The position numbers and the translations under genes were made by a program. A stretch of DNA of 64,000 nucleotides from Arcobacter siniprincipis (lineage in GTDB: Bacteria > Campylobacterota > Campylobacteria > Campylobacterales > Arcobacteraceae). The DNA lies in contig NZ_CP182343.1 of the NCBI RefSeq assembly GCF_048571125.1, positions 1,860,001 to 1,924,000 on the forward strand. The letters are read 5' to 3'. The notes under the pieces are model-generated. The model was not told the origin of the DNA. It saw only the letters and a program-made list of their open reading frames with translations, and did no database searches. Positions 18,501 through 26,709 of the stretch are shown here, piece by piece. Positions within the stretch are counted from its first letter, which is position 1; each line of letters opens with the position of its first letter.

Positions 18501-19063
18501 ATTTGAGAATAAATAGTTGATATCTTAATAGAAATATAGTCAATATTTGGATTAGATAAAGCTTTTAAATATTTTTCCATTCTCTCACTTGCTTCTTCTT
18601 CACCAAGAACAACTTCACCAATAAGGTTAATATTGACTCTAGTACCCTCTTCTTTTCTCATAATTAAGTGTTTATTAAAAGGCTCTTCTTCTCCTTTAAT
18701 AACTACTGTCTTAGTATCTTCTCTTATTTGATTTACAAACATAGGAACAGATAAGTTTGGTAAAAATTTTCCAAAATTTTGGAATAACCATAAAAGTGTC
18801 TTATCTTTTGTTGTAAAAAAGTGAGCCATCCCATGCTTTTCTAATAAGAAAATAATTTGATCAGCGACTCTTGCATTTGAATCACATCTAAAACATTGAT
18901 CCATTAATTCTATTAAAAGAGCTTTATCTTTTGGATGATCAAGCATTTTATTCATTTTTACATAAAATTCTCTATCCCAATCGCTAACAAGTTCTGTTGC
19001 TCTATTTTGCCATTTTTCAGCTAGTTTAACTGCTGATTCTACAATTTCTGTTTCATTTTTCAT
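15497..19063 (-). CDS. putA: Bifunctional proline dehydrogenase / P5C dehydrogenase
   Basis: PutA oxidises proline to glutamate in two steps, feeding electrons to quinones. The 1188-residue protein has the proline dehydrogenase barrel (residues about 100-470; FRLVKGANMEMEE and HNLFELAFA) and the aldehyde dehydrogenase half (about 530-990) with the Rossmann region PPWNFPVAIPLGG, AETGGKDATIV and the catalytic cysteine in NSGQKCSATS. A long C-terminal tail of about 200 residues follows. There is no DNA-binding ribbon-helix-helix at the N-terminus, so it does not regulate itself as E. coli PutA does. The ATG at 19063 has AAGGAC 6 bases upstream. A hairpin lies in its leader. Confidence 0.95.
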   Translation of the reverse strand: MKNETEIVESAVKLAEKWQNRATELVSDWDREFYVKMNKMLDHPKDKALLIELMDQCFRCDSNARVADQIIFLLEKHGMAHFFTTKDKTLLWLFQNFGKFLPNLSVPMFVNQIREDTKTVVIKGEEEPFNKHLIMRKEEGTRVNINLIGEVVLGEEEASERMEKYLKALSNPNIDYISIKISTIYSQISPLNFEHTVEVLVEKLTKIYEQAIKYPYIAPDGTKSNKFINLDMEEYRDLAITVEVFKRTLDKPQFKDFYAGIVLQAYIPDSFLVQKDLLAWAKKRVENGGSPMKFRLVKGANMEMEETEASQKHWEMVTYTDKSDTDSNYKRMARFALQPDNAPFMHIGTASHNLFELAFATTLAQENKTSEYHTLEMLEGMSEAARLAIREISKSVILYAPTAAKEQFTNAIAYLVRRLDENTGPNNFIRYSFGLTVGSKDWNMQKELFLKSFENEKTSFVGAHRTQNRLTEKWDDFSHSSYDTKEYHAEADTDFVLAANQEWARNIIKKWQFSKDTEHKITPIVVGGVDISEDRKVVDAIDKSQIKDGVLAGKFANANADDLKKAVEVAKADKDGWRSLTHEQRHAALKLVAIKVRERRDDLIGVAAAEVGKVFTETDVEVSEAVDFLEFYPYSTHYFEKYQNLEFSGKGVGVVIPPWNFPVAIPLGGVASSLAAGNTVIIKPASAAALTAYEMCKCFWDAGISKNVLQFVPCPGALAGEHLIANKDVDFVILTGGEDTAAAMLKTRPDLLLTAETGGKDATIVTNMADREQAVKNVCQSAFANSGQKCSATSLLVLEEEVYNDESFKKALIDTAKSMSVGSVWDLKNRIGTLANPVSGNLKKAISELEGKEEWLVAPEYAEGNEYMLKPAIKWGVEEGNFIHMNELFGPVLAVVKAKDLAHAVKIVNDTGYGLTSGIESLDEREVSYWKANLKAGNLYVNRGTTGAIVLRQPFGGMGKSAIGAGRKVGIFNYVTQFVNFTEKSNPTVSKKYNSDLVKFIESCKSKGENKEEFEKLAVAVQSYYENYENEFSKAKDYCEVRGEDNHFRYLPLDKIVIRVSSDDTIFEVVSRILGARISNVSFTVSINGNDTIKDFLAKSAILLGTNKVVEEDDKSFANTIKDYQRVIYSNISKVPSSIFEAASKSLTYIVRQAPMMEGRLELLNYFIEQSISHSFHRYGNIGARGLK

Positions 19064-19102
19064 TTATTGTCCTTAAAATTTATTGTTTTTTAATTAATTT
19101 TG

Positions 19103-19140
19103 AGTAGTTTTGAGCACATTATTAATTGTGCTCAACTACT
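19103..19140 (-). promoter_or_regulatory. Inverted repeat in the putA leader / livF 3' region
   Basis: Perfect 8-bp arms TGAGCACA (19111-19118) and TGTGCTCA (19127-19134) flank an 8-base loop, and outer bases AGTAG/CTACT extend the pairing with a 2-base bulge. It lies 40 bases before the putA start and 82 bases after the livF stop. No U-run follows, so a regulatory site for putA is as likely as a terminator of the liv operon. Confidence 0.5.
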
Positions 19141-19221
19141 AACTTGCTACTTTAATTAAGGATTCCCTGGCCTTTATGTAAATCTTGTACTTTTGATTGC
19201 AATCTACGTTTATGTCGCATA

Positions 19222-19944
19222 TTAATGCTTTTTACCCAAGTAAGCTTCTTGTATAGTCTTAGAATTTAATAGTTCTTCCGCTGTACCTTCGTGTGTGATT
19301 TTCCCAACTTCTAGTACATATGCTCTATCTGCTAATTTAAGAGCTGCTTTTGCATTTTGTTCAACTAATAAAACTGTAACACCATTTAAGGCAATCTCTT
19401 TTATAGCTTTAAAAATCGCTTTAATTAAAATTGGTGCTAAACCTAATGAAGGTTCATCCAAAATTAAAAGTTTGGGTTTACTCATAATTGCTCTACCAAT
19501 TGCAAGCATCTGTTGCTCGCCACCACTTAAAGTTCCAGCAAGCTGTTTTTTTCTTTCTTTAAGTCTTGGTAAAATATCATAAATCCAATCCAAAGTCTCT
19601 TTATCATGTCCTTTTAATGTATATGCACCCATCATAAGATTTTCTTCAACAGTTAATGTTCCAAAAACTCTTCTTCCTTCTGGTGAGTGAGACATACCAA
19701 GTGATACAATATCATGTGCTTCACATTTTGTAATATCATTTTTATCAAAAATAATATTCCCTGATTTTGGTTTCAAAAGTCCAGAAATTGTTCTTAAAGT
19801 TGTAGTTTTACCAGCACCATTAGCACCAAGAATTGTTACAACTTCCCCTTTTAATACTTTTAAATCTATACCTTTAATAGCAGATATTGCTCCATATGAC
19901 ACATGAAGATCTCTAACTTCTAGTAATATTTCATTATTTACCAT
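19222..19944 (-). CDS. livF: Branched-chain amino acid ABC transporter ATP-binding protein LivF
   Basis: One of two ATPases of a high-affinity branched-chain amino acid importer. The 240-residue protein has Walker A GANGAGKTT, signature LSGGEQQMLAIGRA and Walker B LLILDEPSLGLAP, which distinguishes the LivF type from LivG. The ATG at 19944 overlaps the livG stop by one base (TAATG). It is the last gene of the livKHMGF set. Substrate is inferred from the family and the complete cluster; relatives also move urea or short amides. Confidence 0.92.
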   Translation of the reverse strand: MVNNEILLEVRDLHVSYGAISAIKGIDLKVLKGEVVTILGANGAGKTTTLRTISGLLKPKSGNIIFDKNDITKCEAHDIVSLGMSHSPEGRRVFGTLTVEENLMMGAYTLKGHDKETLDWIYDILPRLKERKKQLAGTLSGGEQQMLAIGRAIMSKPKLLILDEPSLGLAPILIKAIFKAIKEIALNGVTVLLVEQNAKAALKLADRAYVLEVGKITHEGTAEELLNSKTIQEAYLGKKH

Positions 19945-20723
19945 TATTCATCCTCCTCATCATCATCTGTTCCAATATAAGCTTCAATAACTTTTGGATC
20001 ATCTTGTACGAATGATGGAAGACCTTGTGAAATCTCTTTTCCAAAGTTGATAACAGTGATATAATCAGTTAACTTCATAACCATATCCATATCATGTTCA
20101 ATCATCATAATTCCAAGACCCATTTCTTTTATTTTCAAAATTATGTTAGTAAGTTCTATGGTCTCATTTTCATTAAGTCCGGCTGCTGGTTCATCTAAGA
20201 TTAAAAGCTCAGGTTCAGCCGCAAGTGCTCTTGCCATTTCAATTTTTCTTTGATTTCCATAAGATAAATCTCCCGCAGGAGTTTTAGCATATTTTGTTAA
20301 ACCAAAAAAGTCCATAAGTTCTCCAACTTTTTCCCATTGTTTCTTTTCATCTGTTCGATAAAAAGGTGTATGAACAATAGCGTGATACCATTTTTGTTTT
20401 GATTTTGTATGACATCCCGCAATAATATTCTCTGCAACACTCATCTCTTTAAAAAGTCTAATATTTTGGAATGTTCTTAAAACTCCCCTTTGGGCAATTT
20501 TATGTGGCTCCATTCCTGTAATATTCTCACCTTTATATTTTATACTTCCTTGCTCAGGAGTATAGATACCTGTTACACAGTTAAAAAGTGTAGTTTTACC
20601 AGCACCATTAGGACCAATAATTCCATATATTTGACCAGGCTTTACTTTAATAGTTAAATCATCAATTGCAACTAATCCATGGAAAAACTTTGAAACATTT
20701 TCTATTTCTAATACATATTTCAT
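19944..20723 (-). CDS. livG: Branched-chain amino acid ABC transporter ATP-binding protein LivG
   Basis: The 259-residue partner ATPase has Walker A GPNGAGKTT, signature LSYGNQRKIEMARA and Walker B LLILDEPAAGLNENE, the LivG pattern. The C-terminal tail ends in a run of acidic residues (GTDDDEEDE). Its start overlaps the livM stop by one base, and its stop overlaps livF, so the proteins are coupled. Confidence 0.93.
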   Translation of the reverse strand: MKYVLEIENVSKFFHGLVAIDDLTIKVKPGQIYGIIGPNGAGKTTLFNCVTGIYTPEQGSIKYKGENITGMEPHKIAQRGVLRTFQNIRLFKEMSVAENIIAGCHTKSKQKWYHAIVHTPFYRTDEKKQWEKVGELMDFFGLTKYAKTPAGDLSYGNQRKIEMARALAAEPELLILDEPAAGLNENETIELTNIILKIKEMGLGIMMIEHDMDMVMKLTDYITVINFGKEISQGLPSFVQDDPKVIEAYIGTDDDEEDE

Positions 20724-21679
20724 TATTTTGCCTCCCTAGCTTTCTTTTTAAGAAAATTTGGAATATTTCCAAAAGTTGCAGGCCATACACCATTTGGTCT
20801 TAAAATCATAGTAAGAACCATAGCGGCACCAAAAATTAAGTATCTTGATTCTTTAAACTCTGTAAATAGTTCAGGTAATACAAACATAACAAATGTTCCA
20901 ATAATAATTCCAGGAAGTGAAGCAGATCCACCAACTAAAACGATTGCAAAGAACATAACTGATTGCATAAAGTTAAATGATTCAGGACTTACAGCTGAAT
21001 ACTGAATAGCAAAAACACATCCAGCAGCACCTGCAATAGCAGCACCTAAAGCAAAAGCAAAAAGTTTATAATATGAGATATTTATTCCCATAGATTTTGC
21101 TGCAATTTCATTTTTGTTTATATAATATAAAGCTCTTCCATATCTTGATGTATCTAGATTTCTAATTATTAATAAAGTAACAATTAATAAAGCAAAGGCG
21201 ATATAATAAACACCCGTATCACTAGTTATTTCATATCCAAAAACCCTAAAGAAATCAATTCCAAAAATACCATTAGGACCACCAGTTAACCCAAATACAT
21301 CATTAGATAATACTTGTTCAAATATGATATTAAATCCAATAGTTGCAACAAGTAAATAATCACCTCTTAAATGGATAATTGGACCAGCAAGTAAAACTGA
21401 AAAAACAACTGGAACTAAAATTGCAAAAGGAATAGTTTCAATAATTTCAAGCCCAAAATGTACATTTAAAATAGCTGTTGTATATGCACCCATCCCAAAG
21501 AAAATTGCATGTCCCATATTAAATACACCAGCACGACCAAGAATAATATCTTGAGAGAAGGCAACAACGGCAAATACTAAAAATGTAATACCAATACTTA
21601 ACCAAGCAGAATCAACTAAAAATGGGAAAACTGCCATAACTACTAAAAATAAAGTAGCAATAATTGTAGTTCTATTCAT
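20723..21679 (-). CDS. livM: Branched-chain amino acid ABC transporter permease LivM
   Basis: An integral membrane permease of 318 residues with about nine helices. The EAA-like and family motifs are present (LGRAGVFNMGHAIFFGMGAY near residue 50, and TGGPNGIFGI). It ends with a basic cytoplasmic tail rich in Lys. Overlaps on both sides (one base each) tie it to livH and livG. Confidence 0.93.
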   Translation of the reverse strand: MNRTTIIATLFLVVMAVFPFLVDSAWLSIGITFLVFAVVAFSQDIILGRAGVFNMGHAIFFGMGAYTTAILNVHFGLEIIETIPFAILVPVVFSVLLAGPIIHLRGDYLLVATIGFNIIFEQVLSNDVFGLTGGPNGIFGIDFFRVFGYEITSDTGVYYIAFALLIVTLLIIRNLDTSRYGRALYYINKNEIAAKSMGINISYYKLFAFALGAAIAGAAGCVFAIQYSAVSPESFNFMQSVMFFAIVLVGGSASLPGIIIGTFVMFVLPELFTEFKESRYLIFGAAMVLTMILRPNGVWPATFGNIPNFLKKKAREAK

Positions 21680-22581
21680 TATACTTTCTCCGCTGTGTTT
21701 TCACCAAGAAGTCCAGTTGGTTTTACAATTAAAATTATAATTAATAAAATAAATGTAAATGTCTCTGCCCATTCTGTTGAAATATATCCTGATATTAGTG
21801 CATTAAATAATCCAAGTAATAATCCACCAAGCATAGCTCCTGGAATACTCCCAATACCACCAATAATTGCTGCAATAAATGCATTTAAACCATAAAGCCA
21901 TCCCATGTCAAATGTCAAACCTCTATAGTAAAGCCCAATAAATAAACCACCAATAGCACCTAACATAGACCCTATTATAAAAATAGTCATAATTACTCTA
22001 TTAACATTGATACCCATAAGCTTTGCAGCATCTTGATCTATAGCAGTTGCTCTAATGGCTGTTCCCATTTTTGTTTTATTGATGAAAAGATAAAGTGCAA
22101 CCATTAACACACCTGATAATGCTAAGATTACCAATTGAGTAAATGAAATTATAACTCCACCAAAATTCCATGAAGTAGCAGGGAATACATTTGCTGGGAA
22201 TATTTCCATATTTGGTCCCCAAATTAACATTATTGCATTTTGTATTACAAGTGATGCACCAAGAGCAGAAACAACTGCACTTAATCTTGGTGCCGTTCTT
22301 AAAGGTCTATAGGCTAGACGCTCAAGAAGAACACCTACAAAAGCCACAACGATTGCTGTTAAAGTAAATACTATAACAATATTCACTAACGTCAATGCAT
22401 TTGAACCATAAAACTGTGTAAACAAAGTAAGTCCTACATAAGCAGAAAAGGCAACAAGGTCACCGTGTGCGAAGTTGATTAACTTCATCACACCGTAAAC
22501 CATTGTATAACCTAATGCTACTAATGCATACAGACTTCCTACTGTTAAACCATTAATTAACTGTTGAAGAAGAGTATCCAT
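21679..22581 (-). CDS. livH: Branched-chain amino acid ABC transporter permease LivH
   Basis: A 300-residue permease with about eight helices. The motifs ALGYTMVYGVMKLINFAHGD and IRATAIDQDAAKLMGI, plus the GGIGSIPGAMLGG loop, identify LivH. The gene starts 18 bases after the livK stop and its stop overlaps the livM start. Confidence 0.93.
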   Translation of the reverse strand: MDTLLQQLINGLTVGSLYALVALGYTMVYGVMKLINFAHGDLVAFSAYVGLTLFTQFYGSNALTLVNIVIVFTLTAIVVAFVGVLLERLAYRPLRTAPRLSAVVSALGASLVIQNAIMLIWGPNMEIFPANVFPATSWNFGGVIISFTQLVILALSGVLMVALYLFINKTKMGTAIRATAIDQDAAKLMGINVNRVIMTIFIIGSMLGAIGGLFIGLYYRGLTFDMGWLYGLNAFIAAIIGGIGSIPGAMLGGLLLGLFNALISGYISTEWAETFTFILLIIILIVKPTGLLGENTAEKV

Positions 22582-22599
22582 TATTTTAAAACCTCATTA

Positions 22600-23721
22600 T
22601 TATTCAGTAACAACTTGTTTTGTACCATCATTTTTCATTTTGTAAACAACAAATTTAGCACCAACTCTCTCACCATCTTCTCTAATATTAAATGGTCCAG
22701 TAATTCCTGGAAAATCTTTCATAGATCTAATGTATTCAGCAATTTTTTTGGTGTCAAAAGATTTTGTTTTTTCAACACCTTCAATAACTGCTCTTAAACC
22801 ATCTGCATTAGTTACTGGCCAAATTGATGGAGGATCCATTTTAAATCTAGCTTTGTAAGCTGCAAGATATTTTTTAGCTTCAGGGTATGGTAAAATTTCA
22901 GGTGTGGGGAAGTTAATTAAAACTGTTCCAGCAGCTGCTTTACCTGCTAATTTATAGAAATCAGGGTTATCATTTGAATCACCACCAACAAAATCTGCAT
23001 CTATTTGTAATTGTTTTTGTTGAGCTCTTAATAATCCACCATCAGTATAATAACCTGAATAATAAATTACATCTGGGTTCATTTCTTTTATTTTTGTTAA
23101 GATTGCTGAAAAGTTTTGAGTTCCAGATTTAATTTTCCCTCTATAAATAACATTTCCACCAATAGCTTTGATTGAAGCTTCAGTTGCGTCACCAAGTCCT
23201 TCTGAGTAAGAAGAATAATCAGATAAAACTACAATTTTTTTGTATTTTTTAGTTTTCACCATATACTCTGCTGTAAAATCACTTTGAGAAGAGTTTGGAA
23301 AAGAGTTTCTAAAGAAAGTCCAATATTTTTTAGCAATTAAAGAATCACTTGTACCATCAGAAGTTTGTAAAACATTTTTTCTATAATATGTAGTTTGAGC
23401 AGCTTCTGTAGCACCTGAAGTATAAGAACCAATTACAGCAATAACACCTGCATTAGTTAATTTTTTAGCACAAACAGCAGCTTTTTGAGCTTTTGCTTCA
23501 TCATCACAAGTAATAACTTCGATTTGTTTACCTAAAAGCCCACCTTCTGCATTTTTTTCATCTGCAATAAGTCTTACAAAGTTTTCTATACTTTGACCTT
23601 CATTAGCATATTGTCCTGTAATTGGCGCTTGTACACCAATCTTAACTGTATCAGCTGCAAACAATAGTGTTGAAACAGCAGCACTAAGTGCTAATGCACT
23701 AGCAATTTTTGTTAATTTCAT
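22600..23721 (-). CDS. livK: Periplasmic branched-chain amino acid binding protein
   Basis: This 373-residue protein begins with a Sec signal peptide (cleavage near Ala22-Ala23 in LLFAADTVKIG) and then the type I periplasmic binding fold (GVQAPITGQYANEGQS, DDEAKAQKAAVC, VIGSYTSGATEAA). It captures amino acids for the LivHMGF channel. AAGGAG lies 4-6 bases before the ATG. Only 24 bases separate it from the upstream unknown protein, so the whole block may be one transcript. Substrate specificity (Leu, Ile, Val or another amino acid) is not certain. Confidence 0.93.
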   Translation of the reverse strand: MKLTKIASALALSAAVSTLLFAADTVKIGVQAPITGQYANEGQSIENFVRLIADEKNAEGGLLGKQIEVITCDDEAKAQKAAVCAKKLTNAGVIAVIGSYTSGATEAAQTTYYRKNVLQTSDGTSDSLIAKKYWTFFRNSFPNSSQSDFTAEYMVKTKKYKKIVVLSDYSSYSEGLGDATEASIKAIGGNVIYRGKIKSGTQNFSAILTKIKEMNPDVIYYSGYYTDGGLLRAQQKQLQIDADFVGGDSNDNPDFYKLAGKAAAGTVLINFPTPEILPYPEAKKYLAAYKARFKMDPPSIWPVTNADGLRAVIEGVEKTKSFDTKKIAEYIRSMKDFPGITGPFNIREDGERVGAKFVVYKMKNDGTKQVVTE

Positions 23722-23745
23722 TCATTCTCCTTTTTTTTGATAAAT

Positions 23746-24408
23746 CTATTTTAAAGCAGGTTCAATTACATAGCAACCCACACACCATTCTCCGATGTTT
23801 TGAACAACGTGTATCTCTCCTCCTTTAAAATAAGATTTTAAATTATTATAATCACTTACTATATTATCAAATGTTTCAATGATTTCATCAAGTCTTTTTT
23901 GTGTCTTTTTTCTTGCACTATTTGAAATATCTAAATAAAATGCAAAAAGGCCATAATCTAAAGTTGAGTCCTCTATTTTATCTCTATCTAACATTTTGCA
24001 CATTTTTTCAATTTCACTTTTATACTCTTCTTGAACATTTCGTACACCATTTTTTATACTCATAATTACTCTTGATATAGAATCATTATCTGATTTATGT
24101 TCAAATCTTTCATCAAGTGTTAAAGATAAAATATCTTGTGTTAAATATTTTTCTTTCATAAAGCTTCTAAAATCATCTCTTTTTGGTAATGAACACCTTA
24201 ATATATCTGCAACTGTTGCATCTATATAAATTTCTGGTGCATTTTCTAATTTAGCAATTTCTTGAGAAACATGAATTGATAAAAACTTTGGTGGTGCATA
24301 AGATAAATATAACTCATCTGCTGTCCAAAATGAATAGTTCTTTTTAGCAATGTAAATACCACTTATAACAGCATTTATAACATCAACTTGTAAAGGAAAA
24401 TTAGTCAT
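23746..24408 (-). CDS. Unrecognised 220-residue protein paired with an RHH protein
   Basis: I do not recognise this family. The protein is soluble, with no signal peptide or membrane helix; the N-terminal half has mixed strands (YSFWTADELYLSYAPPKFLS) and the C-terminal half is helical and charged with a coiled-coil feel, ending in GEWCVGCYVIEP with two close cysteines. Its start overlaps the end of the upstream RHH gene by 8 bases, the usual tight coupling of an antitoxin/toxin or regulator/effector pair, although it is larger than most toxins. Downstream is livK after 24 bases. It may be part of the liv operon control. Confidence 0.6.
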   Translation of the reverse strand: MTNFPLQVDVINAVISGIYIAKKNYSFWTADELYLSYAPPKFLSIHVSQEIAKLENAPEIYIDATVADILRCSLPKRDDFRSFMKEKYLTQDILSLTLDERFEHKSDNDSISRVIMSIKNGVRNVQEEYKSEIEKMCKMLDRDKIEDSTLDYGLFAFYLDISNSARKKTQKRLDEIIETFDNIVSDYNNLKSYFKGGEIHVVQNIGEWCVGCYVIEPALK

Positions 24409-24640
24409 TTTTTATTCCTACAAAATTTTCATCCACTTCTTCTAAAATACCACTTTCATATAAAATATCTTCAATAAGTCTGTTTTTTGATATGCTAAGT
24501 TGAGTTGATAAAACAACTAAGGCTTGATCCAATTTTTTATCAATCTTAATTGTTAGTTGTGAAATCTCTTTTTTTGAGCTATTAGTATGTTTATTTATTA
24601 CATTCTTTATTATTGTTCTATTGTTTTTTTGCTTAGCCAT
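24401..24640 (-). CDS. Ribbon-helix-helix DNA-binding protein
   Basis: The 79-residue protein has a basic, disordered N-terminus (residues 1-25, many Lys and Asn) followed by an RHH fold: a strand at about 27-34 (SQLTIKID), helix A at 35-48 and helix B at 50-62 (SISKNRLIEDIL). Such proteins bind inverted repeats as dimers and often repress their own operon. A perfect 10-bp inverted repeat is located 24 bases upstream of its start, fitting this. It is the first gene of a group continuing into the 220-residue protein and probably livK. Confidence 0.75.
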   Translation of the reverse strand: MAKQKNNRTIIKNVINKHTNSSKKEISQLTIKIDKKLDQALVVLSTQLSISKNRLIEDILYESGILEEVDENFVGIKND

Positions 24641-24663
24641 CTTTTCTCTTTTTATATTTCTTT

Positions 24664-24690
24664 TTTAGTAGTATAAAAGGTACTACTAAA
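24664..24690 (-). promoter_or_regulatory. Operator-like perfect inverted repeat upstream of the RHH gene
   Basis: Arms TTTAGTAGTA (24664-24673) and TACTACTAAA (24681-24690) are exact reverse complements with a 7-base spacer. On the minus strand a TATAAT (24690-24695) adjoins it, so the repeat would cover the transcription start. This is the usual place for autorepression. Confidence 0.6.
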
Positions 24691-24788
24691 TTATAGTTAT
24701 AAATTATTGCATGCGAAAAATTAAATTAAACTTAAGATTTCACTAAAAACTGTATATTTTTTATACAATTTTAAATAATAATGAGAAT

Positions 24789-24805
24789 TGCTATGTTAAT
24801 GCTAT
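24789..24805 (-). promoter_or_regulatory. 17-base motif shared with the sox upstream region
   Basis: On the plus strand it reads TGCTATGTTAATGCTAT. It matches the site at 37771-37787 at 16 of 17 positions. It lies about 150 bases upstream of the RHH gene start; the other copy lies about 200 bases upstream of soxC, in the same orientation relative to the gene. Function unknown. Confidence 0.4.
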
Positions 24806-24816
24806 TTTAGAGAGAA

Positions 24817-25698
24817 TTATTTGAGTTTTTGTTGAAAAACAAGACCAAAAATTATTAATATTAATCCTACTATTGTAGATAACAAAATTGGCTCCCCTAA
24901 TATAAAGTAAATAAAGATTAAAGACAAAAATGGTGAAATAAAAATTAAATTCGCAATTTTAGAAGTATTTATAGTACTTTGCATAGCTTTTAACCAAAAT
25001 AAAAATGTAATTCCCATTTCAAATAGTCCTACATAAATTGCACTTAATAAGCCTGAAATATCAGGTAATGTTAAAGGTTGAGTATAAATAAAATAAATAA
25101 TTATCAGTGGAAAAGAAAATAAAAAGTTACAAAATAAACTTACTGTAGAGTCAGATTTAGATTTTGTATTAAATATCCAATACAAAGACCAAAGAACAGT
25201 ACTGGCAAGTGCTAGTATCAATCCCTCGATATTTGAGAAATTTAAACTAAAAGGTGCACCTTTTGTAGCAATTATTAAAACACCAAAATAACAAATTATT
25301 CCAGCAATTATGTCATATTTACTTAATTTATGTTTTAAAAAAGGAACTGATAATAAAGATAACATTAAAGCCCATGTATAATTTATAGATTGTGCTTCTT
25401 GTGCAGGTAAGAGATCATAAGCTTTAAATAGTACTAAATAATATAAAAAAGGATTAATTGTACCTAAAACAACTATTAATAAAGAATTATTTTTTATATG
25501 AACAATAACTAAAGGTAATTTTTTTTCAATAACTAATATAACAAAAAGTACAATTAATGATGTAGTTGATGCATATAACACAAGTGCTTCTGGGGTTAAA
25601 TAAGATAAGGATACTTTAAATGCTGTTGCAACAGTTGACCATAAAAAAACAGAAATAAGTGCATATTTGTATGCTGAAGTTAAATTATTTTTATACAT
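24817..25698 (-). CDS. EamA/DMT family transporter
   Basis: A 293-residue membrane protein with ten predicted helices in two EamA repeats (first: WSTVATAFKVSLSYLTPEALVL; second: GLILALASTVLWSLYWIFNT). Family members export amino acids, metabolites or drugs; the substrate cannot be told from sequence. It is a single gene between the RHH/liv group and the divergent uspA. Confidence 0.88.
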   Translation of the reverse strand: MYKNNLTSAYKYALISVFLWSTVATAFKVSLSYLTPEALVLYASTTSLIVLFVILVIEKKLPLVIVHIKNNSLLIVVLGTINPFLYYLVLFKAYDLLPAQEAQSINYTWALMLSLLSVPFLKHKLSKYDIIAGIICYFGVLIIATKGAPFSLNFSNIEGLILALASTVLWSLYWIFNTKSKSDSTVSLFCNFLFSFPLIIIYFIYTQPLTLPDISGLLSAIYVGLFEMGITFLFWLKAMQSTINTSKIANLIFISPFLSLIFIYFILGEPILLSTIVGLILIIFGLVFQQKLK

Positions 25699-25833
25699 TT
25701 ACCAATTCTAACATCTATTAATATAATATATCTTAAATACAAACAGAAAATTTAATATAATTAAATTCTGCACTTTTAATTTTGATGTATTTGTGTTAGA
25801 ATCTATATGTAAAAATATACAAAAGGAATGATG

Positions 25834-26682
25834 ATGGAATATAAAAGAATATTTTTCCCTCTTGGGGGAGGTGGAGAACTTAGATCTAGAATTCATGGAG
25901 CATTACTAATAGGAAAATACTTTAATGCTCATTTGGAAATCTTTAAATCTCAAGCAAGACCAAGTCAAATAATGAAGTTTGATAATAGTTTACCAGATAC
26001 TGTACTAAAAGAGTTAAATGCAATGACAAAAGATAGATTAAAAGAAGAGATAAATGAACATGAAACTATTTTTAAAGAAGAAATTAAAAAAGTTGGAAGT
26101 TCATCTTCATCAAAATCTAAAAAGAATGCAGCAACAGCTACTATTATAACAGGAGAAGGATTTAGGAGTAAATTAGTGGAAGAAGAGTCTAAATATTGTG
26201 ATTTAGTAATAGTTTCAACTCCACATGAATCTAGAATAACAGCTACATTTGAAACAGCTGTTACAAAAAGTGGGAAACCTGCTTTAATGTTCCCAAGAAA
26301 GATGAAAAAATTTAGTGCTGAAAAGATATTAATTGGTTGGAATAATTCACCAGAAGCTGCAAGAGCAGTATCTGAGTCTATACCTTTATTAAAAAATGCA
26401 AAAAAAGTACATATAATTTCATCTAAGAAGTATGGAAAAGATTTAAATCAAGTTTCAAAATTACAAAACTATTTAGAAGATCATGGTATTGATACAAGTT
26501 ATGAAATTGTTAAAACTACAAAAACACCAGGACAAGCACTTTTAAAATATGCAAAAGATGGTAAATTTGATTTGATAGTTGCAGGTGCATTTGGACATAG
26601 AGGCTTAAAAGAATTAATGTTTGGGGGAACAACTAAATATATGTTAAAAAATAGTGATATTCCAATATTTATGGCACATTAA
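25834..26682 (+). CDS. Universal stress protein (UspA family)
   Basis: A cytoplasmic stress protein of about 282 residues. The C-terminal UspA domain ends with the ATP-binding motif G-x2-G-x9-GS/T-like (GAFGHRGLKELMFGGTTKYML), and the N-terminal half has a diverged Usp fold with a Gly-rich start (FFPLGGGGELRSR) and a basic Ser-rich insert (SSSSKSKKN). Three ATG codons follow each other; the ribosome site AAGGA ends directly before the first one, so I chose the third (25834), which leaves a 6-base gap. Single gene with a shared terminator. Confidence 0.85.
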   Translation: MEYKRIFFPLGGGGELRSRIHGALLIGKYFNAHLEIFKSQARPSQIMKFDNSLPDTVLKELNAMTKDRLKEEINEHETIFKEEIKKVGSSSSSKSKKNAATATIITGEGFRSKLVEEESKYCDLVIVSTPHESRITATFETAVTKSGKPALMFPRKMKKFSAEKILIGWNNSPEAARAVSESIPLLKNAKKVHIISSKKYGKDLNQVSKLQNYLEDHGIDTSYEIVKTTKTPGQALLKYAKDGKFDLIVAGAFGHRGLKELMFGGTTKYMLKNSDIPIFMAH

Positions 26683-26709
26683 TAAAGAAGGTTTTAATTC
26701 CTTCTTTAT
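26682..26709. terminator. Bidirectional terminator between uspA and the HD-GYP gene
   Basis: A 10-bp stem ATAAAGAAGG (26682-26691) with CCTTCTTTAT (26700-26709) and an 8-base loop lies between two convergent genes, with A and T runs on both sides. Confidence 0.7.

Noticed and set aside
25708..25896. A minus-strand open frame overlapping the start of uspA
   Set aside because: It overlaps the intergenic region and the uspA start, is Lys/Phe-rich by AT bias and has no start signal.
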